Part shown: piece by piece, positions 8,847-17,918 of the stretch
Layout: each line of letters begins with the position of its first letter
Numbering within the stretch: position 1 is the first letter of the stretch
NCBI GenBank assembly: GCA_963754385.1
Contig: CAVWGE010000004.1
Coordinates: 124,001-188,000, forward strand
DNA length: 64,000 nucleotides
Reading direction: 5' to 3'
DNA from: 9FT-COMBO-48-23 sp963754385
GTDB lineage: Bacteria; Chloroflexota; Dehalococcoidia; GIF9; UBA5629
Program-made: the position numbers and the translations under genes
Notes under the pieces: generated by a model
Databases searched by the model: none
Seen by the model: only the letters and a program-made list of their open reading frames with translations
Told to the model about the DNA's origin: nothing

Positions 8847-10532
8847 CTAGTCAGCGCTGTTCAGTGACCTGGCGGGCGTATTGCCTGTTCCCAGTAATAC
8901 TTTTTCACCTTCATTCAAGCCAGATAAAATTTCAGACTGAGTTCGGCTCTGTAAACCGACTTCCACCTGCCGCTGCTCTATCAGACCTGTTTTGTCGTCT
9001 TTAACCACGTAAACCCAACTCTCAGCCCCCTGTAGATGTAAGGCACTGTTGGGTATTAGTAAAACATCTTTATGGCTGTCGACCAATATCTCAGCCGTAG
9101 CGGTAAGCCCGCCTGTGAGATATGTAGCATCCTTGGGGTCGAGTGCAATTTCAACCTTATAGGTAGCGGTGCCTGTCTGTAACGTCCCATATGGAGAAAT
9201 GAATTGCACCTTGCCATCGAATACCTTGCCTGGAAAGGTATCAATCAGAATGGTTGCTTTCTGACCTTTTGATATCTTGACCACATCTATTTCATCGACT
9301 ATACCGGTCATCCTGACTGCGCTCTTGTTAGCGAGTTTCAGCACATAGGTATCAATAGGCAAGCCTTCTGGCGAGTATCTCTGGGTTATCATATCGCCCT
9401 CGTGTAGATTTACGTCCACCACCTCTCCATCAAATGGTGCCACTAGTTCAGTCTTGAGTAGCGCTTGCTTGGTACGCTCAAGGTTTATCAATGCGGTATG
9501 GACGTTTATATCGTAATCGCGCTCCGCCTTTAGATTAAGTCCCTGGCGGAAGGTTGAAACGTTCTCTTGAAGTATCTTATCTCCAAGTTCAAGGTCGTGC
9601 ATAGCCAATCGAAGTGTCTCGTTCAACTGTATGGCATCAAAGTCTTTCTCACCTGTCATTTTACTGAGTTCTTCAAGTTCAGTAAGCGCTTCATTTATTA
9701 CGGTGAAAGTGGTGCAGGTATCTGGATATGTATAAGCACTAAGTGAACGAGTAGTTTGTTTAAGGACTGTCTGAGTGTCGGGCATCTCCATTAAGAGAGC
9801 TCTCAGCATTTTTGCTGCTTGGTCATAGCTGCCATCCTTAATTTGTTCTTGGATTGTGGACAGGCTATCCATTTCAGCTGTAAGCCTGTCAATGGCGATA
9901 TCCACATCATGGCTTGAAATCACCGGCTGGTTCCACCCATTGAGCTCAGTCCTAAGGTTGCGGAATTGAGGGTCGATATATACTTTTTTCGCTGCATCGA
10001 TATCGTATTTTGCCAGCGCTATTTGAGAAGCTACTTCTTCAAACCTGTCATCAGCTAGCAGAGACAGAGCCTTCTGAATTTCCTGCGTAGCGAATTCAAA
10101 CCGGAGTAAAGCTATTGTATCAGTGTCGGTATAGAAAGACGGCGCGCGTGTAACACCGCAGCAGACTGTCTGAACCACATTGTTTATTGCCAGTTCCAGT
10201 GCATATTGTGCAGACTCTACCGTCATCTTCTGGGTTGTATCGTCCAATTTGGCAAGCAGAGTGCCGGCTTTAACCACGCTGCCTTTCTCGACGTATACCT
10301 TTTCAATTCTGGCACTATAAGGAGGAGTGAACATGGTTGTATCGAAATAGAGATTGACCGCGTCCGGCATTTCAATATAGCCATCCGCATCTATATTTAC
10401 CTCGAGGTCACCTCGTTCCACCGAAGCTATTGTCCTCATTTCAGTGATGGGTTTATTAGAGGCGCAGCCAGTTAGCGCGATTGCTACTATCAGCAGGAAA
10501 GCTGATACGATGGTAGATGTTCTTTTACTCAT
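8847..10532 (-). CDS. lipoprotein efflux adaptor (HlyD/RND-type)
   Basis: 561-residue adaptor with a lipoprotein signal (lipobox LTGC, Cys about residue 23). Domains in order: beta-barrel/lipoyl strand, first lipoyl half (VYVEKGSVVKAGTLLAKLDD), a long helical hairpin region of about 230 residues, second lipoyl half (VAPFDGEVVDVNLHEGD), then beta-barrel and membrane-proximal domains. AGGAG precedes the ATG. It is the first structural gene after the regulator, and a second, unrelated-looking adaptor follows; two adaptors with one pump is unusual. Confidence 0.88.
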   Translation of the reverse strand: MSKRTSTIVSAFLLIVAIALTGCASNKPITEMRTIASVERGDLEVNIDADGYIEMPDAVNLYFDTTMFTPPYSARIEKVYVEKGSVVKAGTLLAKLDDTTQKMTVESAQYALELAINNVVQTVCCGVTRAPSFYTDTDTIALLRFEFATQEIQKALSLLADDRFEEVASQIALAKYDIDAAKKVYIDPQFRNLRTELNGWNQPVISSHDVDIAIDRLTAEMDSLSTIQEQIKDGSYDQAAKMLRALLMEMPDTQTVLKQTTRSLSAYTYPDTCTTFTVINEALTELEELSKMTGEKDFDAIQLNETLRLAMHDLELGDKILQENVSTFRQGLNLKAERDYDINVHTALINLERTKQALLKTELVAPFDGEVVDVNLHEGDMITQRYSPEGLPIDTYVLKLANKSAVRMTGIVDEIDVVKISKGQKATILIDTFPGKVFDGKVQFISPYGTLQTGTATYKVEIALDPKDATYLTGGLTATAEILVDSHKDVLLIPNSALHLQGAESWVYVVKDDKTGLIEQRQVEVGLQSRTQSEILSGLNEGEKVLLGTGNTPARSLNSAD

Positions 10533-10662
10533 ATCTTATGCTCCTGAAACATAATTAAATATTCCTCTTTTATACTTGGAACAGCGCGTGTTCCACAATT
10601 CTATAATATTCCTCTCGGTTTTTCGCCTCGTAGGGCTTGATTTATTTCCTTATATGGTCCCA

Positions 10663-11301
10663 TCACTCTCCTCGAATACCTTTTAAAATCAGGTTTTTCA
10701 CCTCAGCCACTAATTCCTGGTGCGGAATCCTCCGTAGCAGTCCTGCTTCCCCCTCAATTTTGGAGATAATTGATAAGCCTATTATCATGCCAAGCAAGGC
10801 TCGCACAACTATGGGAATATTCAAAGGGCGAAAAGTATTATTGGCTGTCCTCAATTCAAAGTATTTCTCCATTAGCTTGAAATTTGGTGCGACGACTTGC
10901 TCATTGTATTGCCTACGTAATTTTGGGTCACGCTGTATTTCGGTCATTAGAAGCTGTATTATACCAATGTTATCGAGGCCGATACTCAGGCGTTTATTAA
11001 TAAGGGAAAAAAGGCAAGCGGTGTCACCCGATTCAAGCGGCTGCTCTAAGAGGCCGATAAAAGACTCGTTACTGATATAGTCCTTGATGATTGACAGTAG
11101 CAGGTCGTGCTTGCTCTGGTAGTAGTTGTAAATAGTGCCTATTGCTACTCCAGCCTCTTGGGCTATATCAGGAATAGTAGTCTGGTCAAACCCCTTTTTG
11201 GAAAAGACCTTCAGCGCAGCGTCAAAGATCTGCTGCTCTCTTTGTTTGGTAATACCCTCTTTCCGCTTCTGCTTGGTCATTCGCATTGGTCTCTCCGGCA
11301 T
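10663..11301 (-). CDS. TetR-family repressor of the efflux operon
   Basis: 212-residue TetR regulator: N-terminal HTH (DAALKVFSKKGFDQTTIPDI, then GVAIGTIYNYYQSKHDLL) and a helical ligand domain. It heads the minus-strand efflux operon; the first adaptor gene follows after 130 bp. A perfect 18-bp palindrome sits 20 bp upstream of the start, so it very likely represses its own operon and is released by a pump substrate (family knowledge, not shown here). Confidence 0.93.
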   Translation of the reverse strand: MPERPMRMTKQKRKEGITKQREQQIFDAALKVFSKKGFDQTTIPDIAQEAGVAIGTIYNYYQSKHDLLLSIIKDYISNESFIGLLEQPLESGDTACLFSLINKRLSIGLDNIGIIQLLMTEIQRDPKLRRQYNEQVVAPNFKLMEKYFELRTANNTFRPLNIPIVVRALLGMIIGLSIISKIEGEAGLLRRIPHQELVAEVKNLILKGIRGE

Positions 11302-11321
11302 ACTGATGAATATCTATGCGT

Positions 11322-11339
11322 TGAATGAACGTTCATTCA
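11322..11339. promoter_or_regulatory. TetR operator, 18-bp palindrome
   Basis: TGAATGAAC directly abuts its reverse complement GTTCATTCA. This perfect palindrome, centred on AACGTT, is the size and form of TetR-family operators and lies just before the regulator gene and between it and a divergent lipoprotein gene. Binding by the adjacent TetR protein is inference. Confidence 0.85.
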
Positions 11340-11436
11340 TTTAATGATACTACGATGTTTGACTTCTGTCAACACCTTGCTAAAATTGGTGCGCCTGTAT
11401 ATACTTTTGCTAGTTTGTTTAATGGAGGGCGCATTA

Positions 11437-11835
11437 GTGAATTCTAATATCTTCAAAGTCGGGGCGGGCATAGTTGTGATGGCGGTAGTGCTGTTTAGTT
11501 CTTGTTTGGTGACGCCGGAGCCGAAGGGGAACAAGCCGCCAGTAATCTCAAGTCTTGAAGCTGAATATGTAGATGTTTATCCTAGGGGTGGCTCTGACAT
11601 CAGATGCATTGCTTCTGACCCTGAAGGCGATGCGGTGCAGTTCAACTGGTCATCCACTGGTGGCACCTTAACTGGCGAAGGGCCTACTGTTACCTGGGAG
11701 TCACCAAATGATTACGGTGACTATCATATTATGGTAATTGTTAAAGATGTGAACGGAGGTAGTGCCGAAGCTACCTTAACCATAAGCGTGATTCCCAGAC
11801 CAAGTTCGGGCTGTTGTGGTCGATCAAGGAAATGA
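11437..11835 (+). CDS. lipoprotein with one Ig/PKD-like domain
   Basis: Small surface lipoprotein. I start at GTG 11437, where GGAGGG lies at ideal distance; upstream in-frame codons are less convincing. The lipobox is FSSC near residue 22. A single Ig/PKD-like domain follows (PPVISSLEAEYVDVYP to LTISVIP). It is a paralogue of each domain of the protein at 12330, and the C-terminus ends in a Cys/Arg-rich tail (GCCGRSRK). Ligand or role unknown. Confidence 0.78.
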   Translation: MNSNIFKVGAGIVVMAVVLFSSCLVTPEPKGNKPPVISSLEAEYVDVYPRGGSDIRCIASDPEGDAVQFNWSSTGGTLTGEGPTVTWESPNDYGDYHIMVIVKDVNGGSAEATLTISVIPRPSSGCCGRSRK

Positions 11836-11869
11836 GATAGGTTAAGTGTCGAAAATAGAGTGAGAGATA

Positions 11870-12250
11870 ATGAAAAGAGTGGCCAGGATTGTAGCTGTTG
11901 TTTTTGTGCTGGCCTTACTCGCTAGTTTTGCTGGGTGTGCCAAATCAGGTACACACGATGGCGGTGAGCTGAAGATACTGAGCCATAGCATGACGGTGCA
12001 CGAGTTCAGTGGTGGCGTGCCTCAAAGTACAGCCGTGGTCATCGGCAGAGCTCAGAATGTTGGCAATGTCACCATAAACTTTGCTACTATAGCAGTTAAT
12101 TTCTATGATAAAAACAAGAATCTCATAGCTACGGCATCAGCTGTTAAGCAGAATCTGCAGCCAAACGAGGTGTGGGACTTTAATGTTAAGACTGTTGGCC
12201 CCGATGCGTGGAAGAGTATAAGCAATGATATTGCGGCTAGCACGGAATAA
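11870..12250 (+). CDS. FxLYD-type small lipoprotein
   Basis: 126-residue lipoprotein: signal peptide with lipobox SFAGC (Cys about residue 23), then one beta-sandwich of the FxLYD type (VVIGRAQNVGNVTINFATI, VNFYDKNKNLIATA, LQPNEVWDF). Such domains sit on the outer face of the membrane and are of unknown function. It lies between two Ig-like lipoprotein genes on the same strand and is probably co-transcribed with them. Confidence 0.8.
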   Translation: MKRVARIVAVVFVLALLASFAGCAKSGTHDGGELKILSHSMTVHEFSGGVPQSTAVVIGRAQNVGNVTINFATIAVNFYDKNKNLIATASAVKQNLQPNEVWDFNVKTVGPDAWKSISNDIAASTE

Positions 12251-12329
12251 TACTATTGATGGTATTAGGGGGGTTGCTCTTATAACCGACAGTTTTGAGT
12301 TGAGATATACTTTTATGTAAGGGGGGTAA

Positions 12330-13481
12330 ATGAAAATGAGCATTTTCAAAAGCGGCTTCGGTATGGTCCTGGTTATGCTTACTGTTGTGGCCGTGATGGG
12401 TGCTGCCTGCGGTCCACAAGAGACGCCACCACCGACGCCTGGCGGTAATCAACCGCCGGTAATCTCCAGCCTGGTGGCAGAGAATATGCAGCTTTATCCA
12501 TCGGGCAATACTGAGATTCAGTGCATAGCCCAGGATGCAGATGGCGACCAGATAGATTTTAAGTGGGCATGCACAGGTGGTGATTTCAGCGGTGCTGGCC
12601 CCATCGTTATCTGGAAGGCTCCGCCGGATTACGGGGCTTACACCATCACGGTCACTGTGGAGGACGGCAAGGGTGGTTCGGCACAGGCTAGTTTACCCAT
12701 AACGGTTGGCGCCAATCAGTCGCCGGCAATTTCCAGCCTGGTTGCCGATCCTTCTGGGTTATTGTATGGAGGCAGGACGACGATTACCTGCATTGCTACT
12801 GACCCTGACGGTGATGCGGTCAGTTATAGCTGGTCAGCCAGCGAGGGGAGCATCAGTGGCGTAGGCAACAAGGTTACCTGGGTAGCGCCGAATAAAGGCG
12901 GAAATTTTAACATTACAGTCATACTCAGCGATGGCAAAGGCGGCGAAACCACAGGAAATATAATGGTTACCGTGGCGGCAGCTGCAATGACAGTAACTAT
13001 CACGCCGGTTGCTCAGGAGACTGGCACGGTACGTTCAGATGGGGCTACAGACAATTCTAGGACATGGGCTGGTGACGATGAGAAGGACAGAGGTTATTGT
13101 GCCTTCTGGAGCTTTGATGTTTGGAGCTTGCAGGGGAAGAAAATACAAAACGCCAGTCTTAAGTTCCCTAACCCCAGAATAGCTGGGGACCCATTCTCCA
13201 GCACTACTGGACTTAAAGGGCTGCGATTCTGGAAGGTCAGGTATGGTGATGAGCTGCCGGCATTTCAGTACACCGGCAGCAATCTGTGGAACGTCCCCGT
13301 TCAGACCGCCCCACCGACCGAATTAGATATAACTCAAGAAATAGTTAATGTTGCTGCTGCGGCTGCTACCCGCTTCCAGGTAGAAGCTCTATTCCTGAAG
13401 GGGTACAACGGCAACCATGTCGCCGAATTTATTGAATGGCCAGAAGGGGTCGTTCTTGAGGTTACCTATTCGGAGAAGTAA
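12330..13481 (+). CDS. lipoprotein with two Ig/PKD-like domains and a DNRLRE-like end
   Basis: 383 residues. Lipobox MGAAC, a Pro-rich linker, two Ig/PKD-like domains (about residues 40-130 and 130-215, each opening with P-x-ISSLVA), then a C-terminal beta domain starting near MTVTITPVAQETGTV that resembles carbohydrate-binding or DNRLRE-type jelly rolls (weak). GGGGGG lies before the ATG. It is the last gene before a strong terminator. Probably a cell-surface binding protein; ligand unknown. Confidence 0.75.
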   Translation: MKMSIFKSGFGMVLVMLTVVAVMGAACGPQETPPPTPGGNQPPVISSLVAENMQLYPSGNTEIQCIAQDADGDQIDFKWACTGGDFSGAGPIVIWKAPPDYGAYTITVTVEDGKGGSAQASLPITVGANQSPAISSLVADPSGLLYGGRTTITCIATDPDGDAVSYSWSASEGSISGVGNKVTWVAPNKGGNFNITVILSDGKGGETTGNIMVTVAAAAMTVTITPVAQETGTVRSDGATDNSRTWAGDDEKDRGYCAFWSFDVWSLQGKKIQNASLKFPNPRIAGDPFSSTTGLKGLRFWKVRYGDELPAFQYTGSNLWNVPVQTAPPTELDITQEIVNVAAAAATRFQVEALFLKGYNGNHVAEFIEWPEGVVLEVTYSEK

Positions 13482-13504
13482 CGGTAGATTCCTGTGACGG
13501 CTTG

Positions 13505-13532
13505 AAAAAGGCGGCCTTAAGGCCGCCTTTTT
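13505..13532 (+). terminator. intrinsic terminator
   Basis: A-tract, GGCGGCC stem, TTAA loop, GGCCGCC stem, then T5. It ends the lipoprotein operon immediately before the hrcA promoter and is symmetrical enough to work on both strands. Confidence 0.88.
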
Positions 13533-13548
13533 CATTTCCTTTTCGGTT

Positions 13549-13577
13549 TTGACATATTTCTGGTATAGTGGTAAATT
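13549..13577 (+). promoter_or_regulatory. sigma-A promoter of the hrcA operon
   Basis: A consensus -35 TTGACA (13549-13554), a 17-bp spacer and a -10 TAAATT (13572-13577). The transcript start would fall at the beginning of the CIRCE element, the usual arrangement for HrcA repression. Confidence 0.8.
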
Positions 13578-13584
13578 ATAGTAG

Positions 13585-13611
13585 TTAGCAGTCTTAGCGG
13601 GGGAGTGCTAA
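13585..13611. promoter_or_regulatory. CIRCE operator (HrcA binding site)
   Basis: TTAGCAGTC, nine bases, GAGTGCTAA: the CIRCE consensus with a single mismatch in the left arm. It lies between the -10 box and the hrcA start and overlaps the hrcA ribosome-binding region, so HrcA should repress its own operon. Confidence 0.95.
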
Positions 13612-13613
13612 AA

Positions 13614-14645
13614 ATGTTGAAGGGTTTGACTTCGAGAAGAGAAACTGTTCTGAGCATAATAGTCAGTGAGTATATTGCTACGGCATTGCCTGTAGCTTCG
13701 GAGACTATTTTCCGCAATTATCGGCTAGGTGTGAGCCCGGCGACTATTCGTAACGACATGGCTTATCTTGAGGAAGAGGGCTATATCGCCCGACCTCATA
13801 CCTCAGCCGGCAGCGTGCCTTTGGACAAAGGTTATCGACGTTATGTGAAGTCACTGGCTGATGAAGCGGAGCTTCCCTTGGAGGAACAATACCGGATTCG
13901 GGAACTTTTCCGCGATGTTGAAGAGGAATTTGAGCAATGGCTTAAGCTGGCGGCAACTATCGCAGCACGCTTGGTTAGAAATGCAGCTCTAGTCACTTTT
14001 CCTAAGCCAAGACAGTGCCGATTTAAGCGCTTAGAGCTGGTAGCCTTACAAGAGTTCGTGGCTCTCATGGTTTTAGTACTTAGTGAGGCTATACTTAAGC
14101 GGCAGCCTTTGTCTTTCGAGGAACCGATGACGCAGGAAAGTCTAACGTTTATGGCTAACAAATTTAATGCTGCTTACTCAGGGTTAACAAGCTCCGAGAT
14201 TTTGGCTAAGAAGCTAAAGCTTACCTCGGAAGAGGAGCAAGTAACTGAAGCTGTGATTGATATAATGGCTGCTGAGGATGAGCTGGAATACGAGCAGCCT
14301 CATCTTGAAGGATTGCGTTTGATGCTTGGACAACCTGAGTTTGCTCAAAAGGACAAGATGTTGGGCATTATGGAGCTGATGGAGACGAAGGAGTGGCTTA
14401 GCTCCGCTCTAGCCCAACGGTCGAGCCAGGTCGGGGTGCAAGTTGTGATTGGTGAAGAGAATCGAGATGAAACATTACATGATTTGAGCCTGGTTTTCAG
14501 CAGCTATGGTATTCCTGGTCAGGTTGGTGGTACTATTGGGGTAATCGGCCCAACACGGATGGATTACCGTAGAGCTATTTCTATAGTGGACTATATGTCC
14601 GAGGTATTGAGTGGTCTAGTGGCTGGAGTTTGCCAGAGTGATTAG
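13614..14645 (+). CDS. hrcA: heat-inducible transcription repressor HrcA
   Basis: Repressor of class I heat-shock genes; binds CIRCE. N-terminal winged helix (VSPATIRNDMAYLEEEGYI, then PHTSAGSVP) and the C-terminal GAF-like domain ending with the usual SIVDYMSEVLSGLV segment. I choose ATG 13614, with GGGGGAG 8 bases before, rather than GTG 13605, which lies inside CIRCE. First gene of hrcA-grpE-dnaK. Confidence 0.95.
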   Translation: MLKGLTSRRETVLSIIVSEYIATALPVASETIFRNYRLGVSPATIRNDMAYLEEEGYIARPHTSAGSVPLDKGYRRYVKSLADEAELPLEEQYRIRELFRDVEEEFEQWLKLAATIAARLVRNAALVTFPKPRQCRFKRLELVALQEFVALMVLVLSEAILKRQPLSFEEPMTQESLTFMANKFNAAYSGLTSSEILAKKLKLTSEEEQVTEAVIDIMAAEDELEYEQPHLEGLRLMLGQPEFAQKDKMLGIMELMETKEWLSSALAQRSSQVGVQVVIGEENRDETLHDLSLVFSSYGIPGQVGGTIGVIGPTRMDYRRAISIVDYMSEVLSGLVAGVCQSD

Positions 14646-14668
14646 ATATGCTCTAAGGAGGCTTGATA

Positions 14669-15223
14669 TTGGCTGAAGAAGACAAAGTGGTATCTGAGAG
14701 TGAAGCGTCAGGGCTAGTTGAGGATGATACAGAGTCTTTAAAAGAAGCCCTTGCTCAAGAGAAGGAGAAGGCTGAACGATATCTAGCCAACTGGCAGAGG
14801 GCTGAGGCTGATTTTAGAAACTATAAAGCACGTGAAGAGCGAGGTAAAAAGGATTTGATAGACTGGGCCAACTCCGCGCTGGTTTGCGACATATTGCCGG
14901 TACTTGACGCTTTTGACCGTGCTTTTGGAGGAGTTGCTCCGACGGGAAAAGAACTCGGTTGGATTACCGGCTTTAGACAGATTCAGAAGATGTTATTGGA
15001 TGTTTTGAGTAAACACGGGCTTGCCGAAATGAAGTGTGTCGGCGAGACATTCGACCCGAGCCTTCATGAAGCAGTAGTCCAACAGGATGGTGTGGAGGGT
15101 GTGATACTAGATGAGGTTCGAAAGGGATATAAACTGAAGGACAAGTTACTCCGGGCGCCACAGGTGGCGGTGGGGAAGGGTGACGAATCATCAGCTGCGG
15201 AAGCGGCTAAACAGGGCGGGTAA
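14669..15223 (+). CDS. grpE: nucleotide exchange factor GrpE
   Basis: Exchanges ADP for ATP on DnaK. A long N-terminal coiled coil (about residues 20-75, YLANWQRAEADFRNYKAR) and the C-terminal beta domain (ETFDPSLHEAV). The start is TTG 14669, with AAGGAGG 7 bases upstream; an earlier TTG at 14663 is too close to the SD. Follows hrcA by 23 bp and precedes dnaK by 72 bp. Confidence 0.93.
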   Translation: MAEEDKVVSESEASGLVEDDTESLKEALAQEKEKAERYLANWQRAEADFRNYKAREERGKKDLIDWANSALVCDILPVLDAFDRAFGGVAPTGKELGWITGFRQIQKMLLDVLSKHGLAEMKCVGETFDPSLHEAVVQQDGVEGVILDEVRKGYKLKDKLLRAPQVAVGKGDESSAAEAAKQGG

Positions 15224-15295
15224 GATTTAACCAAGTAAACAGAGTAGAAAAGTGAAAATACTGATTAAAGCAGCCAGTGTTAGAAGGAGGACAGT

Positions 15296-17215
15296 ATGGG
15301 CAAAACAGTTGGTATTGATTTAGGGACCACGTTCAGTCTGGTAGCAGTTATTGAGGGTGGTGAGCCAAAGATAATCCCCAATACTGAAGGGGAAAGGCTT
15401 ACACCTTCGGTCGTAGCCATTGACAAGAAGGGTGAGCGGCTGGTGGGTTTGCTGGCTAAACGGCAGGCAATTACCAATCCAGACAATACTATTTTCAGTG
15501 TGAAGAGGTTGATGGGGCGCAAATTCAAAGACTCCGAAGTTCAGTATGACATAAAGCGGTTGCCTTATAAGATAGTCGAAGCTAGTAATGGTGATGCCTG
15601 GGTGGCGATGGGAGGCAAGCAGTACAGTCCAGCGGAAATCTCGGCTATGATTCTGCAGAAGCTGAAAATCGATGCTGAAGCTTACCTTGGCGAGAAGGTC
15701 ACCGATGCTGTGGTCACAGTACCAGCTTATTTCAACGACAGCCAACGCCAGGCGACCAAGGATGCTGGCACCATTGCGGGGTTGAATGTGATACGTATAG
15801 TAAACGAGCCAACCGCTTCAGCTTTGGCTTACGGGCTGGATAAGAAGCAGGAGGAAACTATTGCTGTCTATGACCTCGGCGGCGGTACGTTTGACATTTC
15901 CATACTTGAACTTGGTGAGGGTCAATTCCAGGTTAAGTCGACCAATGGTGATACTCATCTCGGCGGCGATGATATTGACCAGAGAATTATGGACTGGCTC
16001 TGTGATGAGTTTAAGAAGGAGTCAGGCATAGATTTGAAGCAGGACAGGATGGCATTGCAGCGGTTAAAGGATGCTGGCGAGAGAGCCAAGCGCGAGCTAT
16101 CCACAGTGGGACAGACGGAGATAAACCTGCCCTTCGTCACAGCTGATGCCTCTGGACCTAAGCATATGAATATAACCCTGACACGGGCCAAGCTGGAGCA
16201 ATTGTCTATGGACCTACTGGAAAGAAGCATAGAACCCTGCCGCAAAGCTTTGGCTGATGCCAAACTTACTGCTGCCCAGATAACCGATGTGATTCTGGTT
16301 GGCGGCCAAACAAGGATGCCAAAGGTTCAGGACATGGTGCGCCAGTTTTTTGGCAAGGAGCCGGTTAAGGGTGTTAATCCTGATGAGGTGGTGGCATTGG
16401 GGGCTGCTATCCAGGCGGGTGTACTCAAGGGAGATGTCAAAGACATTCTCCTGCTTGATGTCACACCGCTTACTTTGAGTATTGAGACGTTGGGTGGTGT
16501 GGCCACACCGCTTATTCCACGTAACACTACTATTCCAACCAAAAAGAGCCAGATTTTCAGCACGGCGTCCGACAACCAGCCCAGTGTGGAAATTCATGTG
16601 CTGCAAGGTGAACGTCCCATGGCGACGGATAATCGGACTCTGGGTCGTTTTATACTTGACGGTATTTTGCCAGCACCTAGAGGTGTGCCCCAGGTTGAGG
16701 TTACGTTTGACATAAATGCTAATGGCATTTTGGAGGTCAGGGCACAGGACAAAGGCACGGGCAAAGAGCAGAAGATTACCATCACTGCCTCCAGCGGTCT
16801 GAGCAAGGGAGAAGTGGAGAAGATGGCTAAGGAAGCTGAAGCCCATGCTACTGAAGATTCCAGAAAGAAAGAAGAGGTGGAAACTCGGAACACGGCTGAT
16901 AACTTAGTTTACACTTCTGAACGTACGCTTCGCGAACAAGGGGACAAGATTCCTGCCGACTTAAAGCAGCAGTTGGAGGGGAAGATAGCTGCGGTGCGTT
17001 CGGCTCTTCAAGGTACGGATATAAATTATGTTCGCAGCACTACTGAAGAGCTGTCTCAAGCGATGCAAAAGATTGGTGCTGCTGTATATGGGCAGGCTGG
17101 AACACCACCTCCACCAGGTGAAGCCCCTGGTGGTGAAGCCTCTGGTGGCGAAGCTCCAGGCGGACCGCCCGGTGGCGAGGAAGGTACTGTAGAAGGCGAG
17201 TTCCGGGAAGTATAA
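15296..17215 (+). CDS. dnaK: molecular chaperone DnaK
   Basis: Hsp70, 639 residues. ATPase signatures GIDLGTTFS, YDLGGGTFDISIL and VILVGGQTRMPKVQ, then the substrate-binding beta domain (LLDVTPLTLSIETLGG) and helical lid. The C-terminal tail is rich in Gly, Pro and Glu and ends EGEFREV, a variant of the usual EEVD-like bacterial tail. GAAGGAGG precedes the ATG. Third gene of the CIRCE-controlled operon; no dnaJ follows here, dnaJ lies 15 kb away. Confidence 0.97.
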   Translation: MGKTVGIDLGTTFSLVAVIEGGEPKIIPNTEGERLTPSVVAIDKKGERLVGLLAKRQAITNPDNTIFSVKRLMGRKFKDSEVQYDIKRLPYKIVEASNGDAWVAMGGKQYSPAEISAMILQKLKIDAEAYLGEKVTDAVVTVPAYFNDSQRQATKDAGTIAGLNVIRIVNEPTASALAYGLDKKQEETIAVYDLGGGTFDISILELGEGQFQVKSTNGDTHLGGDDIDQRIMDWLCDEFKKESGIDLKQDRMALQRLKDAGERAKRELSTVGQTEINLPFVTADASGPKHMNITLTRAKLEQLSMDLLERSIEPCRKALADAKLTAAQITDVILVGGQTRMPKVQDMVRQFFGKEPVKGVNPDEVVALGAAIQAGVLKGDVKDILLLDVTPLTLSIETLGGVATPLIPRNTTIPTKKSQIFSTASDNQPSVEIHVLQGERPMATDNRTLGRFILDGILPAPRGVPQVEVTFDINANGILEVRAQDKGTGKEQKITITASSGLSKGEVEKMAKEAEAHATEDSRKKEEVETRNTADNLVYTSERTLREQGDKIPADLKQQLEGKIAAVRSALQGTDINYVRSTTEELSQAMQKIGAAVYGQAGTPPPPGEAPGGEASGGEAPGGPPGGEEGTVEGEFREV

Positions 17216-17246
17216 GGCTTTCTCTCGATCTGCTTGACGGCTGTAG

Positions 17247-17287
17247 CAGCGGATGGTTTATTCCCATAGAACATCCGCTGTTTTTTT
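17247..17287 (+). terminator. intrinsic terminator of the dnaK operon
   Basis: Stem CAGCGGATG (17247-17255) pairs with CATCCGCTG (17272-17280) and is followed by seven T. It closes the hrcA-grpE-dnaK operon. Confidence 0.88.
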
Positions 17288-17443
17288 GTTGGCATTGTTT
17301 CTGGCTGAGATTCTTCGGTCGCTAAGCTTATTTAGAATGGCAATCGGCTATTCGTAAACGACCTTAAATGGTATTGACAGTATAGCTAGGAATCAATAAA
17401 ATGATATATAGACGAAATCCAAACTGAAGGAGGTCTGGTTCAT

Positions 17444-17596
17444 ATGGCTAAGAAAAGTATAACCATAAGTGGTGTAGTCGCAGGTATTATAGCCATAGTC
17501 GCTGGTGTGTTAATTCTGTTTAACTGGCTACCTCTTTACCTCATTGTTGGTGTTTTTCTTATTGTTTGGGGTGTGCTGGCCGTTATAAATAAGTAA
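17444..17596 (+). CDS. 50-residue membrane protein, DUF3096-like
   Basis: Short gene found by reading the frame: ATG 17444 after GAAGGAGG, stop TAA 17594-17596. Two hydrophobic helices joined by a short turn (VVAGIIAIVAGVLILF and YLIVGVFLIVWGVLAVI). It resembles DUF3096 mini-membrane proteins and the next gene. Function unknown. Confidence 0.7.
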   Translation: MAKKSITISGVVAGIIAIVAGVLILFNWLPLYLIVGVFLIVWGVLAVINK

Positions 17597-17672
17597 CAGT
17601 GTTTCTGTTTGGTGTAAGTAGTATTTCACTCGGGCTGAGGACATTATTATTTTGAAAAGGAGGTAATGTATT

Positions 17673-17831
17673 ATGTTTGGCATCACTATAGCTCCCGTAG
17701 GTGGTTTAATAATGGGGATACTAACTCTTATCTTCGGTATAATCATTATGATTTTTCCCCGGATACTAAACTATCTTATAGGAATTTATCTGATCATAAT
17801 CGGTATATGGGCTATAATTCTGGCTATTTAA
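17673..17831 (+). CDS. 52-residue DUF3096-type membrane protein
   Basis: ATG 17673 after AAAAGGAGG, stop at 17829-17831. Two helices with FPRILNYLIGIYLIIIGI, close to the DUF3096 pattern (R-hydrophobic-NY-hydrophobic-YLI). It lies 76 bp after a similar mini-gene, suggesting a small tandem family. Function unknown. Confidence 0.72.
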   Translation: MFGITIAPVGGLIMGILTLIFGIIIMIFPRILNYLIGIYLIIIGIWAIILAI

Positions 17832-17918
17832 TTTCGTAAGAAATCGAACATTTAATTTATCCGCTTTATCAAGGCTGAGTCGGCTTTGTTTCTGCCGGTG
17901 GCTGTGCCAGGCTAAGTT

